Part shown: one piece after another, positions 1-9,610 of the stretch
How the letters are laid out: each line of letters starts with the position of its first letter
How positions within the stretch are numbered: position 1 is the first letter of the stretch
Assembly (NCBI GenBank): GCA_964019135.1
Contig: OZ025248.1
Coordinates: 33,659,670-33,723,669 of the forward strand
Source: Arenicola marina
Taxonomy: Eukaryota; Annelida; Polychaeta; Arenicolidae
Direction of reading: 5' to 3'
DNA: 64,000 nt
Program-made: the position numbers and the translations under genes
The notes under the pieces: model-generated
Databases searched by the model: none
What the model was told of the DNA's origin: nothing
What the model saw: only the letters and a program-made list of their open reading frames with translations

Positions 1-534
1 TAAATCTTATTGCACAACATTTTTTATTATATCTACTTACACTGGCTGTGTGCCCTGCCACTGAGTCAGTTTGAAGTAAACGTTTTTGTGAATTTTTCGA
101 TCATTGAACCTTTCAAGGGGCCCACATCATTGGAGTAAGTTGTGTCACCAACCTGACAAGTGACATTGTCTGCAGCTTGGTGTTTGACACTAAAAGTCTA
201 TATGGCCGAACGGCAAAATGGCCAATTAAGTTGACCTATTTAAGGTGTGTGTGGGGGGGGGGGGGTTAGGGGATAGTATAAGTCGTGAGTCTGAATCGGA
301 GTCGAGCTGTGTGGATCGATCTGGCGATTAGTGACTTGGAGTAGTGGCGCTATTATTATTATATATATAAAAGCATAATTAAATCTTCATACACTGTTAT
401 CATTTGCTGCATAGGCTAGGCCTAATCACCTTACCAAACAATTGGTCACACCAACAAATATAGTCTTTAGGTCATTCAAGTGAGACAGTCATAATCTGGT
501 AACAACAGAATTACTGGTATGTAATAGGCAGGTC
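1..534. other. Unassigned sequence upstream of the C2 gene
   Basis: It is AT-rich, with a G tract near 249-265 and a short ATT/AT microsatellite near 350-368. No coding signal was seen. It could be intron or 5' flank of the C2 gene. Confidence 0.5.
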
Positions 535-1080
535 ACACCAGAACCAAGAGATGGTCACATAAGAACTAAAAGATGGTTACACAAGAACCAAAAAATGGTC
601 ACCTCAGAACCAAGAGATGATCACCTCAGAACCAAGATATGGTCACCCCAGAACCAAGATATGATCACCCAGAAGCAAAAGATGTTTGCACCAGAACCAA
701 GAGATGGTCACCCCAGAACCAAGCGATGGTCACCCCAGAACCAAGAAATGACCACCCCAGAAGCAAGAGATGGTTGCACCAGAACCAAGAGATAGTTGCG
801 CTAGAACCAAGAGATAGTTGCACCAGAACCAAGAAATGGTCACAACAGAACTAAAAAATGGTCACAACAGAACTAAAAAATGGTCACCCCAGAAGGCAAG
901 CATGAGATGGTCACCTCAGAAGGTAAGCATGAGATGGTCACCTCAGAAGGTAAGCATGAGATGGTCACTCCAGAACCAAGAAATGGTTGCACCAGAATCA
1001 AGAGATTTTCTCACCAGAACCAAGTCTGTCATACCAAAACCAAGAGATGGTTGCTCCAGAATTAAGAGGCGATTGCTCAA
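535..1080 (+). repeat. 24-bp minisatellite with a 27-bp sub-block
   Basis: The unit is ccagaaccaagagatggtca plus cccc, with variants. Between 880 and 965 there are three 27-bp units containing cagaaggtaagcatgag. A remnant of the array reappears at about 1340-1370, beyond a SINE. The open frames here are products of the periodicity. Confidence 0.9.
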
Positions 1081-1181
1081 CAAAGAAGATTGGTTGGTTG
1101 TATATTCAGGACGCTTTAACCACTTTTCGCGTCAATTGGAGAAGCAAGGGGGAGTGGAGCCATGTCCCCAGGGGTAACCCC

Positions 1182-1339
1182 CTACTCTTTGCGAAGAAGG
1201 ACGTGAGATCTTTATCCTGCGACCACACAGACATGGCCACAGCGGGACTTGAACCATCGATCCACATGCGTTAGGCTCTCAGGTGACCGGCACACTCAAT
1301 GCGAGCGCTCTAACCCACGGAGCTACCTAGCCGGCCCCC
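1182..1339 (-). mobile_element. tRNA-derived SINE, copy 1
   Basis: On the minus strand it begins gggggccggctaggtagctc. It has an A-box-like TAGCTCCGTGGGTTA (complement of 1311-1325) and a B-box-like GGTTCAAGTCC (complement of 1245-1255), followed by a conserved tail complementary to tttatcctgcgaccacacag. It shares this body with copies at 49491 and 50601. Its 3' limit may lie further left (to about 1100). It interrupts the 24-bp array. Confidence 0.8.
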
Positions 1340-1633
1340 AAAAAGAAGAGATGGTCGCATCAGAAACATAAGCTGTCCATTCCATCAACCTATAACGTCT
1401 TGTCGAAGCATAAAGATCACAGAAACCCGATATTTCGTCGCCAGTTCCTTTTCCTGTCGGAATGGGGTAGATTGTATCTTGTTCTTTCATGACCCCTCGC
1501 GAGACCGCCGATATAACGCCGTTGCCTTCTGCAATGAAAGAAATTCCCAGACCCCCCTCTCCCCCCCCCTACCCAAAAATATTTCCAACAGTTTCCCACA
1601 ATCTTTATCTCACAGATATTTCTCTACCTACAG

Positions 1634-1831
1634 ATTATTATGGGGATGTCCCAGTCTACACCCCCAGCGGCTGGGCCGTCAGACCTGGCTGTCGTTACTG
1701 TTGGAAGCGGCGAGCGAAGACACAAATTGAATGTGGCCACACCAGACGACAAAATCAAAGGCTTAACGAGACTTCTGGCTGCCGAGAACCGTCACAAAGG
1801 CCGCGACAGTGATGAGTTTGAGACCCGTAGA
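1634..1831 (+). CDS. C2 gene exon 1 (first visible): N-terminal linker
   Basis: A pyrimidine-rich acceptor (ctctacctacag) precedes 1634 and a consensus donor (gtaagt) follows at 1832. The frame is open and ends in phase 0. The Met at 1640 (ATTATTATGG: A at -3, G at +4) is a good start context, and the peptide begins MGMSQS, which fits an N-myristoylation signal. The exon could instead be internal, with more coding sequence upstream. The rest is hydrophilic, rich in Lys, Arg and Asp, with no recognised domain. The alternative frame through 1489-1812 has no splice support. Confidence 0.6.
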
Positions 1832-4800
1832 GTAAGTTCACTTATTAGGTATACATGTTTACACTTCAACCTTCAACTTATTCAACAAGTTTAACCTTGT
1901 TGACACTTTGGTTGACATCATGACGTCAACATATTCAACAGAAACTCCAACACACAATAAACGCGTCTCTTTATCCTACATAGGTTTACGTTGAAGATTC
2001 TCCAACAAAGGTAAATGTAAACAATAAACGTTCAACAGGTTGACAATAGACAAATGCGCTCACTTTAATTGCAATTTGCGGGTGCTTTATTTGCCGTTTC
2101 AGGAGAATATGCAACTCCTGAAGCAGCTTTTCAAGAAGATGGATCCAGCCATAACACGTGGCGCCACCTACACCTCCCACGGTGACCTTGAACTGTCATT
2201 CAAGTACAATGCCAACGAGCGTCTCCTCTTGGTCAAGGTCATCCGAGCACGTGAACTCCAGGCTAAAGACCTGAGAGGCAAAGCTGCCGACCCTTACGTC
2301 TTGGTAAAGTAGAGCTTTAATTGTGGTGTGTCCCATGTCATATCTGAAACAGGAATGTATCCACATGAACACGATTTCCATTGTTCATCGCCCAGATCAC
2401 GTGTATCACGTGGCCTGTGGCGATGACGACCAAATCTCAACCAACCGAGTCCCTTATCATTTTATTCAAGTTTAAGATACCTCGTAGTTGAAAACAAAGT
2501 CGCATCTTATTTAAATGCCATTAGGTCATTATTTTTTTAATAGATATTTGCTCAAAATAATGATGGAAAGTCATTAAGAGATTGCTGAAATACGTATGCC
2601 ACTTGAAACTGCCGGAATGTTTTTCAAGTAGCATTACTCTACCGTAGACCAAATACGCCATAAAATGTAGTTGCCTTAGTTGGTCAAATAAGCGATCATT
2701 CAGTCCTCCTAATATAATTATTCTGAATATCCAGCTGCACCTGCACCCGGCAGAGGACCATGGTGGCACGAGGCGGACCCAGGTCGTCAAGCAAACGCTG
2801 AACCCCGTGTACCACGAGATCTTCTCATTCAGCGTGACCGACGAGGACCTCCAGGAGGGCTGCCTCGTGTGTCAGGTCAGTGGGACATCTGTATTACTGG
2901 TGTGTCAGGTCAGTGGGACATCTGTATTAATGGTGTATCAAGTCAGTGGGACATCTGTATTAATGGTGTGTCAAGTCAGTGGGACATCTGTATTACTGGT
3001 GTGTCAGGTCAGTGGGACATCTGTATTACTGGTGTGTCAGGTCAGTGGGACATCTGTATTAATGGTGTGTCAAGTCAGTGGGACATCTGTATTAATGGTG
3101 TGTCAAGTCAGTGGGACATCTGTATTAATGGTGTGTCAAGTCAGTGGGACATCTGTATTACTGGTGTGTCAGGTCAGTGGGACATCTGTATTACTGGTGT
3201 GTCAGGTCAGTGGGACATCTGTATTACTGGTGTGTCAGGTCAGTGGGACATCTGTATTAATGGTGTGTCAAGTCAGTGGGACATCTGTATTAATGGTGTG
3301 TCAAGTCAGTGGGACATCTGTATTACTGGTGTGTCAGGTCAGTGGGACATCTGTATTACTGGTGTGTCAGGTCAGTGGGACATCTGTATTACTGGTGTGT
3401 CAGGTCAGTGGGACATCTGTATTACTGGTGTGTCAGGTCAGTGGGACATCTGTATTAATGGTGTGTCAAGTCAGTGGGACATCTGTATTACTGGTGTGTC
3501 AGGTCAGTGGGACATCTGTATTACTGGTGTGTCAGGTCAGTGGGACATCTGTATTAATGGTGTGTCAAGTCAGTGGGACATCTGTATTAATGGTGTGTCA
3601 GGTCAGTGGGACATCTGTATTAGTGGTGTGTCAAGTCAGTGGGACATCTGTATTACTGGTGTGTCAGGTCAGTGGGACATCTGTATTACTGGTGTGTCAG
3701 GTCAGTGGGACATCTGCATTACTGGTGTGTCAGGTCAGTGGGACATCTGTATTACTGGTGTGTCAGGTCAGTGGGACATCTGTATTACTGGTGTGTCAGG
3801 TCAGTGGGACATCTGTATTAATGGTGTGTCAAGTCAGTGGGACATCTGTATTACTGGTGTGTCAGGTCAGTGGGACATCTGTATTAATGGTGTGTCAGGT
3901 CAGTGGGACATCTGTATTAATGGTGTGTCAGGTCAGTGGGACATCTGTATTACTGGTGTGTCAGGTCAGTGGGACATCTGTATTACTGGTGTGTCAGGTC
4001 AGTGGGACATCTGTATTAATGGTGTGTCAAGTCAGTGGGACATCTGTATTAGTGGTGTGTCAGGTCAGTGGGACATCTGTATTACTGGTGTGTCAGGTCA
4101 GTGGGACATCTGTATTACTGGTGTGTCAGGTCAGTGGGACATCTGTATTAATGGTGTGTCAAGTCAGTGGGACATCTGTATTAGTGGTGTGTCAGGTCAG
4201 TGGGACATCTGTATTACTGGTGTGTCAGGTCAGTGGGACATCTGTATTAATGGTGTGTCAAGTCAGTGGGACATCTGTATTAGTGGTGTGTCAGGTCAGT
4301 GGGACATCTGTATTACTGGTGTGTCAGGTCAGTGGGACATCTGTATTACTGGTGTGTCAGGTCAGTGGGACATCTGTATTACTGGTGTGTCAGGTCAGTG
4401 GGACATCTGTATTAGTGGTGTGTCAAGTCAGTGGGACATCTGTATTACTGGTGTGTCAGGTCAGTGGGACATCTGTATTAATGGTATGTCAGGTCAGTGG
4501 GACATCTGTATTACTGGTGTGTCAGGTCAGTGGGACATCTGTATTAATGATGTGTCAGGTCAGTGGGACATCTGTATTAATGGTGTGTCAAGTCAGTGGG
4601 ACATCTGTATTAATGGTGTGTCAAGTCAGTGGGACATCTGTATTACTGGTGTGTCAGGTCAGTGGGACATCTGTATTACTGGTGTGTCAGGTCAGTGGGA
4701 CATCTGTATTACTGGTGTGTCAAGTCAGTGGGACATCTGTATTAATGGTGTGTCAGGTCAGTGGGACATCTGTATTAGTGGTGTTTTATTGTGGTCAGTG

Positions 4801-7800
4801 GGACATCTGTATTAGTGGTGTTTTATTGTGGTCAGTGGGATATCTGTTGTGTCACGTCAGTGGGAAATCTGCTTCATGTTTCAGGTCTGGGGGTTAATAT
4901 ATTACAACAGGCCTAACTTGAATGAGCTGCCTACAGACTTCATAACTGTTCCAGGTCTGGGATCACGACGTGCTTGGGAAGGATGACGTCATTGGCGAGA
5001 CTCTCGTTCACCTCTCCTCCATGGACTTTCACCAGCAGCCGGCTCACACAGCCTGGTACACCCTGAACACCGAGGTAAGGGTCTGACACTGTCTGTACAC
5101 CCTGAACACCGAGGTAAGGGTCTGACACTGTCTGTACACCCTGAACACCGAGGTAAGGGTCTGACACTGTCTGTACACCCTGTACACCGAGGTAAGGGTG
5201 TGCCACTGCCTGGTACACCCTGAACACCGAGGTAAGGGTCTGACACTGCCTGGTACACCCTGTGCACCGAGGTAAGGGTCTGACACTGCCTGGTACACCC
5301 TGAACACCGAGGTAAGGGTCTGACACTGCCTGGTACACCCTGAAAACCGAGGTAAGGGTCTGACACTGCCTGGTACACACTGTACGCCGGGGTAAGGGTC
5401 TGACACTGCCTGGTACACCCTGTACACCGAGGTAAGGATATGACACTGCCTGGTACACCCTGTGCACCGAGGTAAGGGTCTGACACTGCCTGGTACACCC
5501 TGTACACCGAGGTAAGGGTCTGACACTGACTGGTACACCGTGGACACCGAGGTAAGGGTCTGACACTGCCTGGTACACCCTGAAAACCGAGGTAAGGGTC
5601 TGACACTGCCTGGTACACACTGTACGCCGGGGTAAGGGTCTGACACTGCCTGGTACACCCTGTACACCGAGGTAAGGATATGACACTGCCTGGTACACCC
5701 TGTGCACCGAGGTAAGGGTCTGACACTGCCTGGTACACCCTGTACACCGAGGTAAGGGTCTGACACTGACTGGTACACCGTGGACACCGAGGTAAGGGTC
5801 TGACACTGTCTGTACACCCTGTACACCGAGGTAAGGGTCTGACACTACCTGGTACACCCTGAACACCGAGGTAAGGGTCTGACACTGCCTGGTACACTCT
5901 GTACGCCGGGGTAAGGATCTGGTACGCCCTGTACACCGAGGTAAGGGTCTGACACTACCTGGTACGCCCTGAACGCCGAGATAAGGATCTGACACTGCCT
6001 GGTACGCCCTGTACGCCGGGGTAAGGGCCTGAGGCGGTCTGGTACGCCATGTACACTGAGGTAAGGGTGTGACACCGTCTGGTACGCCCTGTACGCCTAT
6101 GTAAGGGCCTGAGGCGGCCTGGTAGGCCATGTACAACGAGGTAAGGGTCTGACACTGCCTGGTACGCCCTGTACGCCGGAGTAAGGGTGTGAAACCGACT
6201 GGTACGCCCTGCACGCCTGTGTAAGGGCCTGAGGGGGCCTGGTACGCTCTGTACGCCGTGGTAAGGGCCTGAGGCGGCCTGGTAGGCCCTGTACACCGAG
6301 GTAAGGGTCTGACACTACCTGGTACGCCCTGTACGCCGGGGTAAGGGCCTGAGGCGGTCTGGTACGCCATGTACACCGAGGTAAGGGTCTGACACAGCCT
6401 AGTAGGCCCTGTACACCGAGGTAAGGGTCTGACACTACCTGGTACGCTCTGTACGCCGCGGTAAGGGCCTGAGGCGGTCTGGTACGCCATGTACACCGAG
6501 GTAAGGGTCTGATACAGCCTAGTAGGCCCTGTACGCCGCGGTAAGGGCCTGAGGCGGTCTGATACGCCATGTACACCGAGGTAAGGGTCTGACACAGCCT
6601 GGTAGGCCCTGTACGCCGAGGTAAGGGTCTTACACTACCTGACACACCCTGTACACCGAGGTAAGGGTGTGACACTGCCTGTTACGCCCTGTACACCGAG
6701 GTAAGGGTCTGACACAGTGTGGTACGCCCTGTACACCGAGGTAAGGGTGTGACACAGTGTGGTACGCCCTGTACACCGAGGTAAGGTGTGATACGGTCTG
6801 GTAGGCCCTGTACGCCGGGGTAAGGGCCTGAGGTGGCCTGGTACGCCATATACACCGAGGTAAGGGTGTGACACTGCCTGTTACGCCCTGTACACCGAGG
6901 TAAGGGTGTGACACTGCCTGGTGCGCCCTGTACACCGAGGTAAGGGCCTGAGGCGGCCTGGTACGCCCTGTAAGCCGGAGTAAGGGCCTGAGGCGGCCTG
7001 GTACGCCCTGTACGCCTATATATAAATATTGTCAAGCACAATTAAATGTATTTTACACACGCACACGCACGCATGCCAAAATTGTCGCCACTGTAATTTG
7101 CAGACCGACATGACCATCGACGGTGAACTTGAAGTGACCTTGAAGTACCGAAAGCCCCAGACGCTGCTGGTGACGGTGCACGGGGCTCACAGCCTCACCA
7201 ACCGGTACGAGGAGGGGGCCCCCAACCCGATGGTCAAGCTTCAGATACCCGGCCTACAACACATGTTCGAGACCGAGGTCCGTACCATGCGGCTCCTGTC
7301 CTGTCAACGCAGCTCATTAATACACGAGACGGTTCATTCACAGCCTCTCGGGTTATATGTGGGATGGCTGGCCGGCCGGCAGCGAGGCGCGTTTTATATG
7401 TGGGATGGGTGGCCAATTAAAGAAAAAGAATTGAAAATTGATGTGTGACGTGTGGAAGGCATTTGATAGAGTGTGGCATTATATGATGCTTGTTAGATGG
7501 ATTTATTGCAAAGGCCACCGCATTTACAATGTAGCGTGGTGCAACACTGTTCATCTACAAATATATAGAAACGGCATACATGACGTGTAATTATTGCCAG
7601 ACTGACGTCCCTTCTATTCTATTGAACTCATATTAATTTAAACAACACCCGTGTCTAGCAGTGTAACCTAAAGCTGTACTCAGCTGGAATGTTTTATAGA
7701 GTCCGAGCTGGGTTTCTAGATTTTCTTCAATTTTGGTCATTTCATTTCTGATGAATTTGGGTAATATATTACTTTTCCACCAGATGAAGTTTGACACGAC

Positions 7801-9494
7801 AGACCCTGTATGGGAGCAGACGTTTGAGTTCAGCATACGCAAGGAAGAATTCGGCTCCAGGTTAGCATGCCTCAGTGGAGGACGGGTTTACCCGCTATCC
7901 ATGAGTTGGGGGGGTAGGGGCGGGGGGCATAAGGCATGCATTGCTTCTGAGTTCTTGGGTAGCCATTAACAAATATGTCCACTTTCCTGTATAAACCAAC
8001 GAGCTCAGTTAATTTTGGATGGGTTATAGTGTCGTTTCTACAATTTACTTTCCAGGATGGGCTGGGGTTCCTACATGTCATGGCTCAACTACTTATTCGT
8101 TTTTTCAGGTACCTTTTTTTGACGCGAACCTTGACCGTGTTTCAGGTACTTGGTTCTTGACGCTGTGGACTTTGACCCTGTTTCAGGTACCTGGTTCTTG
8201 ACGCTGTGGACTTTGACCCTGTTTCAGGTACCTGGTTCTTGACGCTGTGGACTTTTGTCCTGTTTCAGGCACCTGGTTCTTGGCGTTGTGATATTTGACC
8301 CTGTTTCAGGTACTTGGGTCTTCATGCTGTGGGCTTTGACTCTATTTCAGGTACCTAGTTCTTCATGCTGTGGACTTTGGCCCTGTTTCAGGTACCTGGT
8401 TCTTTGCGTTGTGAACTTTGACCCTGTTTCAGGTACCTGGTTCTTTGCGTTGTGAACTTTGACCCTGTTGCAGGTACCTGGTTCCTCGGCGTTGTGAACT
8501 TGACCCTGTTTCAGGGACTTGGTTCTTGACGCTGTGAACCTTGACCCTGTTTCAGGTACCTGGTTCCTCGGCGTTGTGAACTTGACCCTGTTTCAGGGAC
8601 TTGGTTCTTGACGCTGTGAACTTTGACCCTGTTTCAGGTACCTGGTTTTTGACGCTGTGAACTTTGACCCTGTTTCAGGTACCTGGTTCTTCATGCTGTG
8701 AACTTTGACCCTGTTTCAGGTACCTGGTTCTTGGCGTTGTGAACTTGACCCTGTTTCAGGTACCTGGTTCTTGACGCTGTGAACTTTGACCCTGTTTCAG
8801 GTACCTGGTTCTTCATGCTGTGGACTTTTACCCTGTTTCAGGTACCTAGTTCTTGACGCTGTGAACTTTGACCCTGTTTCAGGTACCTGGTTCTTCATGC
8901 TGTGGATTTTGACCCCGTAGGCCGCAACGACTCACTGGGTCAGGTCATCATCGAGCTCAGCCATCTGGAACCGGAAATCGGCTTCTCGGGGAGATTTGAA
9001 CTGGCAGACTTGGTATGTGCGCCGCGGTTATCGGAGAAGTTTCCTCAGCACTAAAGGGTTAAACGTCCAAAAAACTAACCACAGTTATGTAGCTGTACCG
9101 TTAGATTATTGGAAGGGCTCGATGGCTTTTCGATCAGTCTCGCATACAGTTCACCGCTGAAATTAACTGCATTTTTGTATAAACTTTAATTATTTAACGA
9201 TAACGAATACACATATCAACGGCCACCTAAAATGTACTGCATGTCCTAAGCACATAGCCATATACTTTCCAAACGGGTCTATTACATTGGTGCTTAAGTG
9301 ACATCTCCCAAGCGGGACAGATGTATTATAGACAACCATATTAAGTTCTCCATTCACCCTTACAGAAGAACAGCGAGCGCCTTCGCTCCAAGTGGTTCCA
9401 GCACGCCACTGTGCAGGAATTCCGCGAAGCCCTCGTGGCGCACGCATGCGCAAGACACCCCGGCTTCATCTTCCAGAAACACTCCGGAAACAAG
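1634..9494 (+). CDS. Double C2-domain protein, synaptotagmin-related (eight exons, gene-level entry)
   Basis: Eight exons (1634-1831, 2103-2303, 2735-2875, 4955-5074, 7104-7277, 7784-7860, 8883-9012, 9366-9494) join with compatible phases into about 388 residues from the Met at 1640. The protein has an N-terminal linker, C2A (exons 2-4), a short linker, C2B (exons 5-7) and a C-terminal extension (exon 8). C2A keeps Asp ligands in loop 1 (QAKDLRGKAADPYV) and loop 3 (VWDHDVLGKDD). C2B keeps the loop 3 Asp cluster (VDFDPVGRND), but loop 1 reads EEGAPNP, without the usual Asp. C2 tandems of this kind bind phospholipid, often with calcium, in membrane traffic. That role is inferred from the family. 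No transmembrane segment is visible, so a soluble DOC2/Slp-like form is possible, but the subfamily is not recognised. Three introns carry minisatellites built from their own splice junctions. Upstream and downstream exons may be missing. Confidence 0.8.
1832..2102 (+). other. C2 gene intron 1
   Basis: A short intron between a gtaagt donor and a gtttcag acceptor. It contains several caac/gttgac words but no array. Confidence 0.7.
2103..2303 (+). CDS. C2 gene exon 2: start of C2A
   Basis: The acceptor tttgccgtttcag ends at 2102 and the donor gtaaag begins at 2304, phase 0 at both ends. It encodes an amphipathic lead-in and then the C2A opening strands (GDLELSFKYN, LLLVKVIRARELQAKD) and the loop 1 signature ADPYV. 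The Asp residues of KDL and ADP match the calcium-coordinating positions of synaptotagmin C2A. Confidence 0.88.
2735..2875 (+). CDS. C2 gene exon 3: middle of C2A
   Basis: The acceptor ctgaatatccag ends at 2734. The exon encodes LHLHP followed by the typical C2 segment QTLNPVYHEIFSFSV. It ends ...GTGTGTCAG with the donor GTCAGT at 2876. Joining to 4955 restores the C2 reading (CLVCQ then VWDHD). The donor is the first copy of array A. The frame stays open through the array for about 2 kb because the unit is 33 bp, so the exon end cannot be set from the open frame alone. The homology join makes 2875 the best choice. Confidence 0.85.
2871..4870 (+). repeat. Array A: 33-bp minisatellite seeded on the exon 3 donor (about 58 copies)
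   Basis: The unit is gtgtgtcaggtcagtggg followed by acatctgtattactg. The start of each unit duplicates the exon 3 end (GTGTGTCAG) and its donor GTCAGT. Two main classes differ at position -1 of the donor (CAG|GT or CAA|GT), and the middle triplet varies (act, aat, agt). The last copies (4780-4870) are degenerate. The frame of exon 3 remains open throughout, giving an 11-residue repeat of the form VCQVSGTSVLL. It is treated as intronic because the C2 domain resumes at 4955. Confidence 0.95.
4955..5074 (+). CDS. C2 gene exon 4: end of C2A with calcium loop 3
   Basis: The acceptor aactgttccag ends at 4954 and the consensus donor GAG|GTAAGG is at 5075. It is 120 nt (40 codons), phase 0. It encodes VWDHDVLGKDDVIGE, with three Asp at the C2 loop 3 positions, and ends with the strand HTAWYTLNTE typical of a C2 domain terminus. 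The last 24 nt plus the donor recur in every unit of array B. Confidence 0.9.
5050..7020 (+). repeat. Array B: 40-bp minisatellite seeded on the exon 4 donor (about 49 copies)
   Basis: Each unit contains gcctggtacaccctgaacac, then cgag and gtaagggtctgacact. The first part is the exon 4 end, and GAG|GTAAGG is its donor. The proximal part (to about 5990) keeps the exon-like form. The distal part has a diverged family with gtaagggcctgaggcgg and tacgccgggg. Positions about 5305-5568 recur perfectly at 5545-5808, a six-unit block duplication. Confidence 0.95.
7104..7277 (+). CDS. C2 gene exon 5: linker and start of C2B
   Basis: The acceptor gtaatttgcag ends at 7103 and the donor GAG|GTCCGT is at 7278. 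It is 174 nt, phase 0. After a six-residue linker it encodes GELEVTLKYRKPQTLLVTV and the loop 1 region NRYEEGAPNPMVKLQIPG. The Asp that normally precedes Pro in loop 1 is Asn here, so this side of the C2B calcium site looks weakened. Confidence 0.88.
7441..7590 (+). pseudogene. Possible reverse-transcriptase relic in C2 intron 5
   Basis: An open stretch of 49 codons reads CDVWKAFDRVWHYMMLVRW..., resembling the conserved KAFDxVWH motif of non-LTR reverse transcriptases. No flanking RT motifs were found, so it is either a short relic or chance. Confidence 0.3.
7784..7860 (+). CDS. C2 gene exon 6: C2B core strand
   Basis: The acceptor acttttccaccag ends at 7783 and the donor ccag|gttagc is at 7861. 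It is 77 nt and ends two bases into an Arg codon that exon 7 completes. It encodes the C2 hallmark DTTDPVWEQTFEFSI. The phase match with exon 7 supports both boundaries. Confidence 0.88.
8105..8925 (+). repeat. Array C: 41-bp minisatellite seeded on the exon 7 acceptor (about 20 copies)
   Basis: The unit is gtacctggttcttgacgctg, then tgaactttgaccctgtttcag. Each copy carries the 3' splice site ccctgtttcag|g and a version of the first 28 or so bases of exon 7. The last copy is the functional acceptor and exon start. Variants have catgctgtgg in place of gacgctgtga. Confidence 0.95.
8883..9012 (+). CDS. C2 gene exon 7: end of C2B
   Basis: It starts at the last of about 20 repeated acceptors (ccctgtttcag|g) and ends before the donor gtatgt at 9013. 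It is 130 nt and completes the split Arg codon. It encodes YLVLHAVDFDPVGRNDSLG, with the C2B loop 3 Asp residues, and then GQVIIELSHL. The coding sequence is free of stops only from the last acceptor; starts further upstream soon reach a stop. Confidence 0.85.
9366..9494 (+). CDS. C2 gene exon 8: C-terminal extension
   Basis: The acceptor cacccttacag ends at 9365 and the donor AAG|GTAAGG is at 9495. It is 129 nt, phase 0. It encodes a basic, helix-prone stretch (ERLRSKWFQHATVQEFREAL) that I do not recognise. A second consensus donor (GAG|GTAAGC) at 9519 would add eight codons in frame. If neither donor is used the frame stops at 9615-9617, with AATAAA at 9813-9818, so this may also be the last exon. 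No later exon was identified with confidence. Confidence 0.7.
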
Positions 9495-9610
9495 GTAAGG
9501 TCGTGGCTGCAGAAAGAGGTAAGCCCCAGGCCCTGGAAACCTTTTACTCTTTTGACTGTTTTTCTCCCGTATCGACACGTCATTCGCGAGAATCTTTACA
9601 TCCACACTCC

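Noticed and set aside
1200..1330. A true tRNA gene
   Set aside because: A and B boxes are present, but the arms do not form a proper cloverleaf and the sequence continues into a body shared by two other copies, so it is a SINE.
4940..6595. 551-codon open frame on the minus strand (CQTLTSVYRVYQAV-type repeats)
   Set aside because: Antisense of array B, whose unit on the plus strand contains exon 4 and its donor. The frame is a periodicity product.
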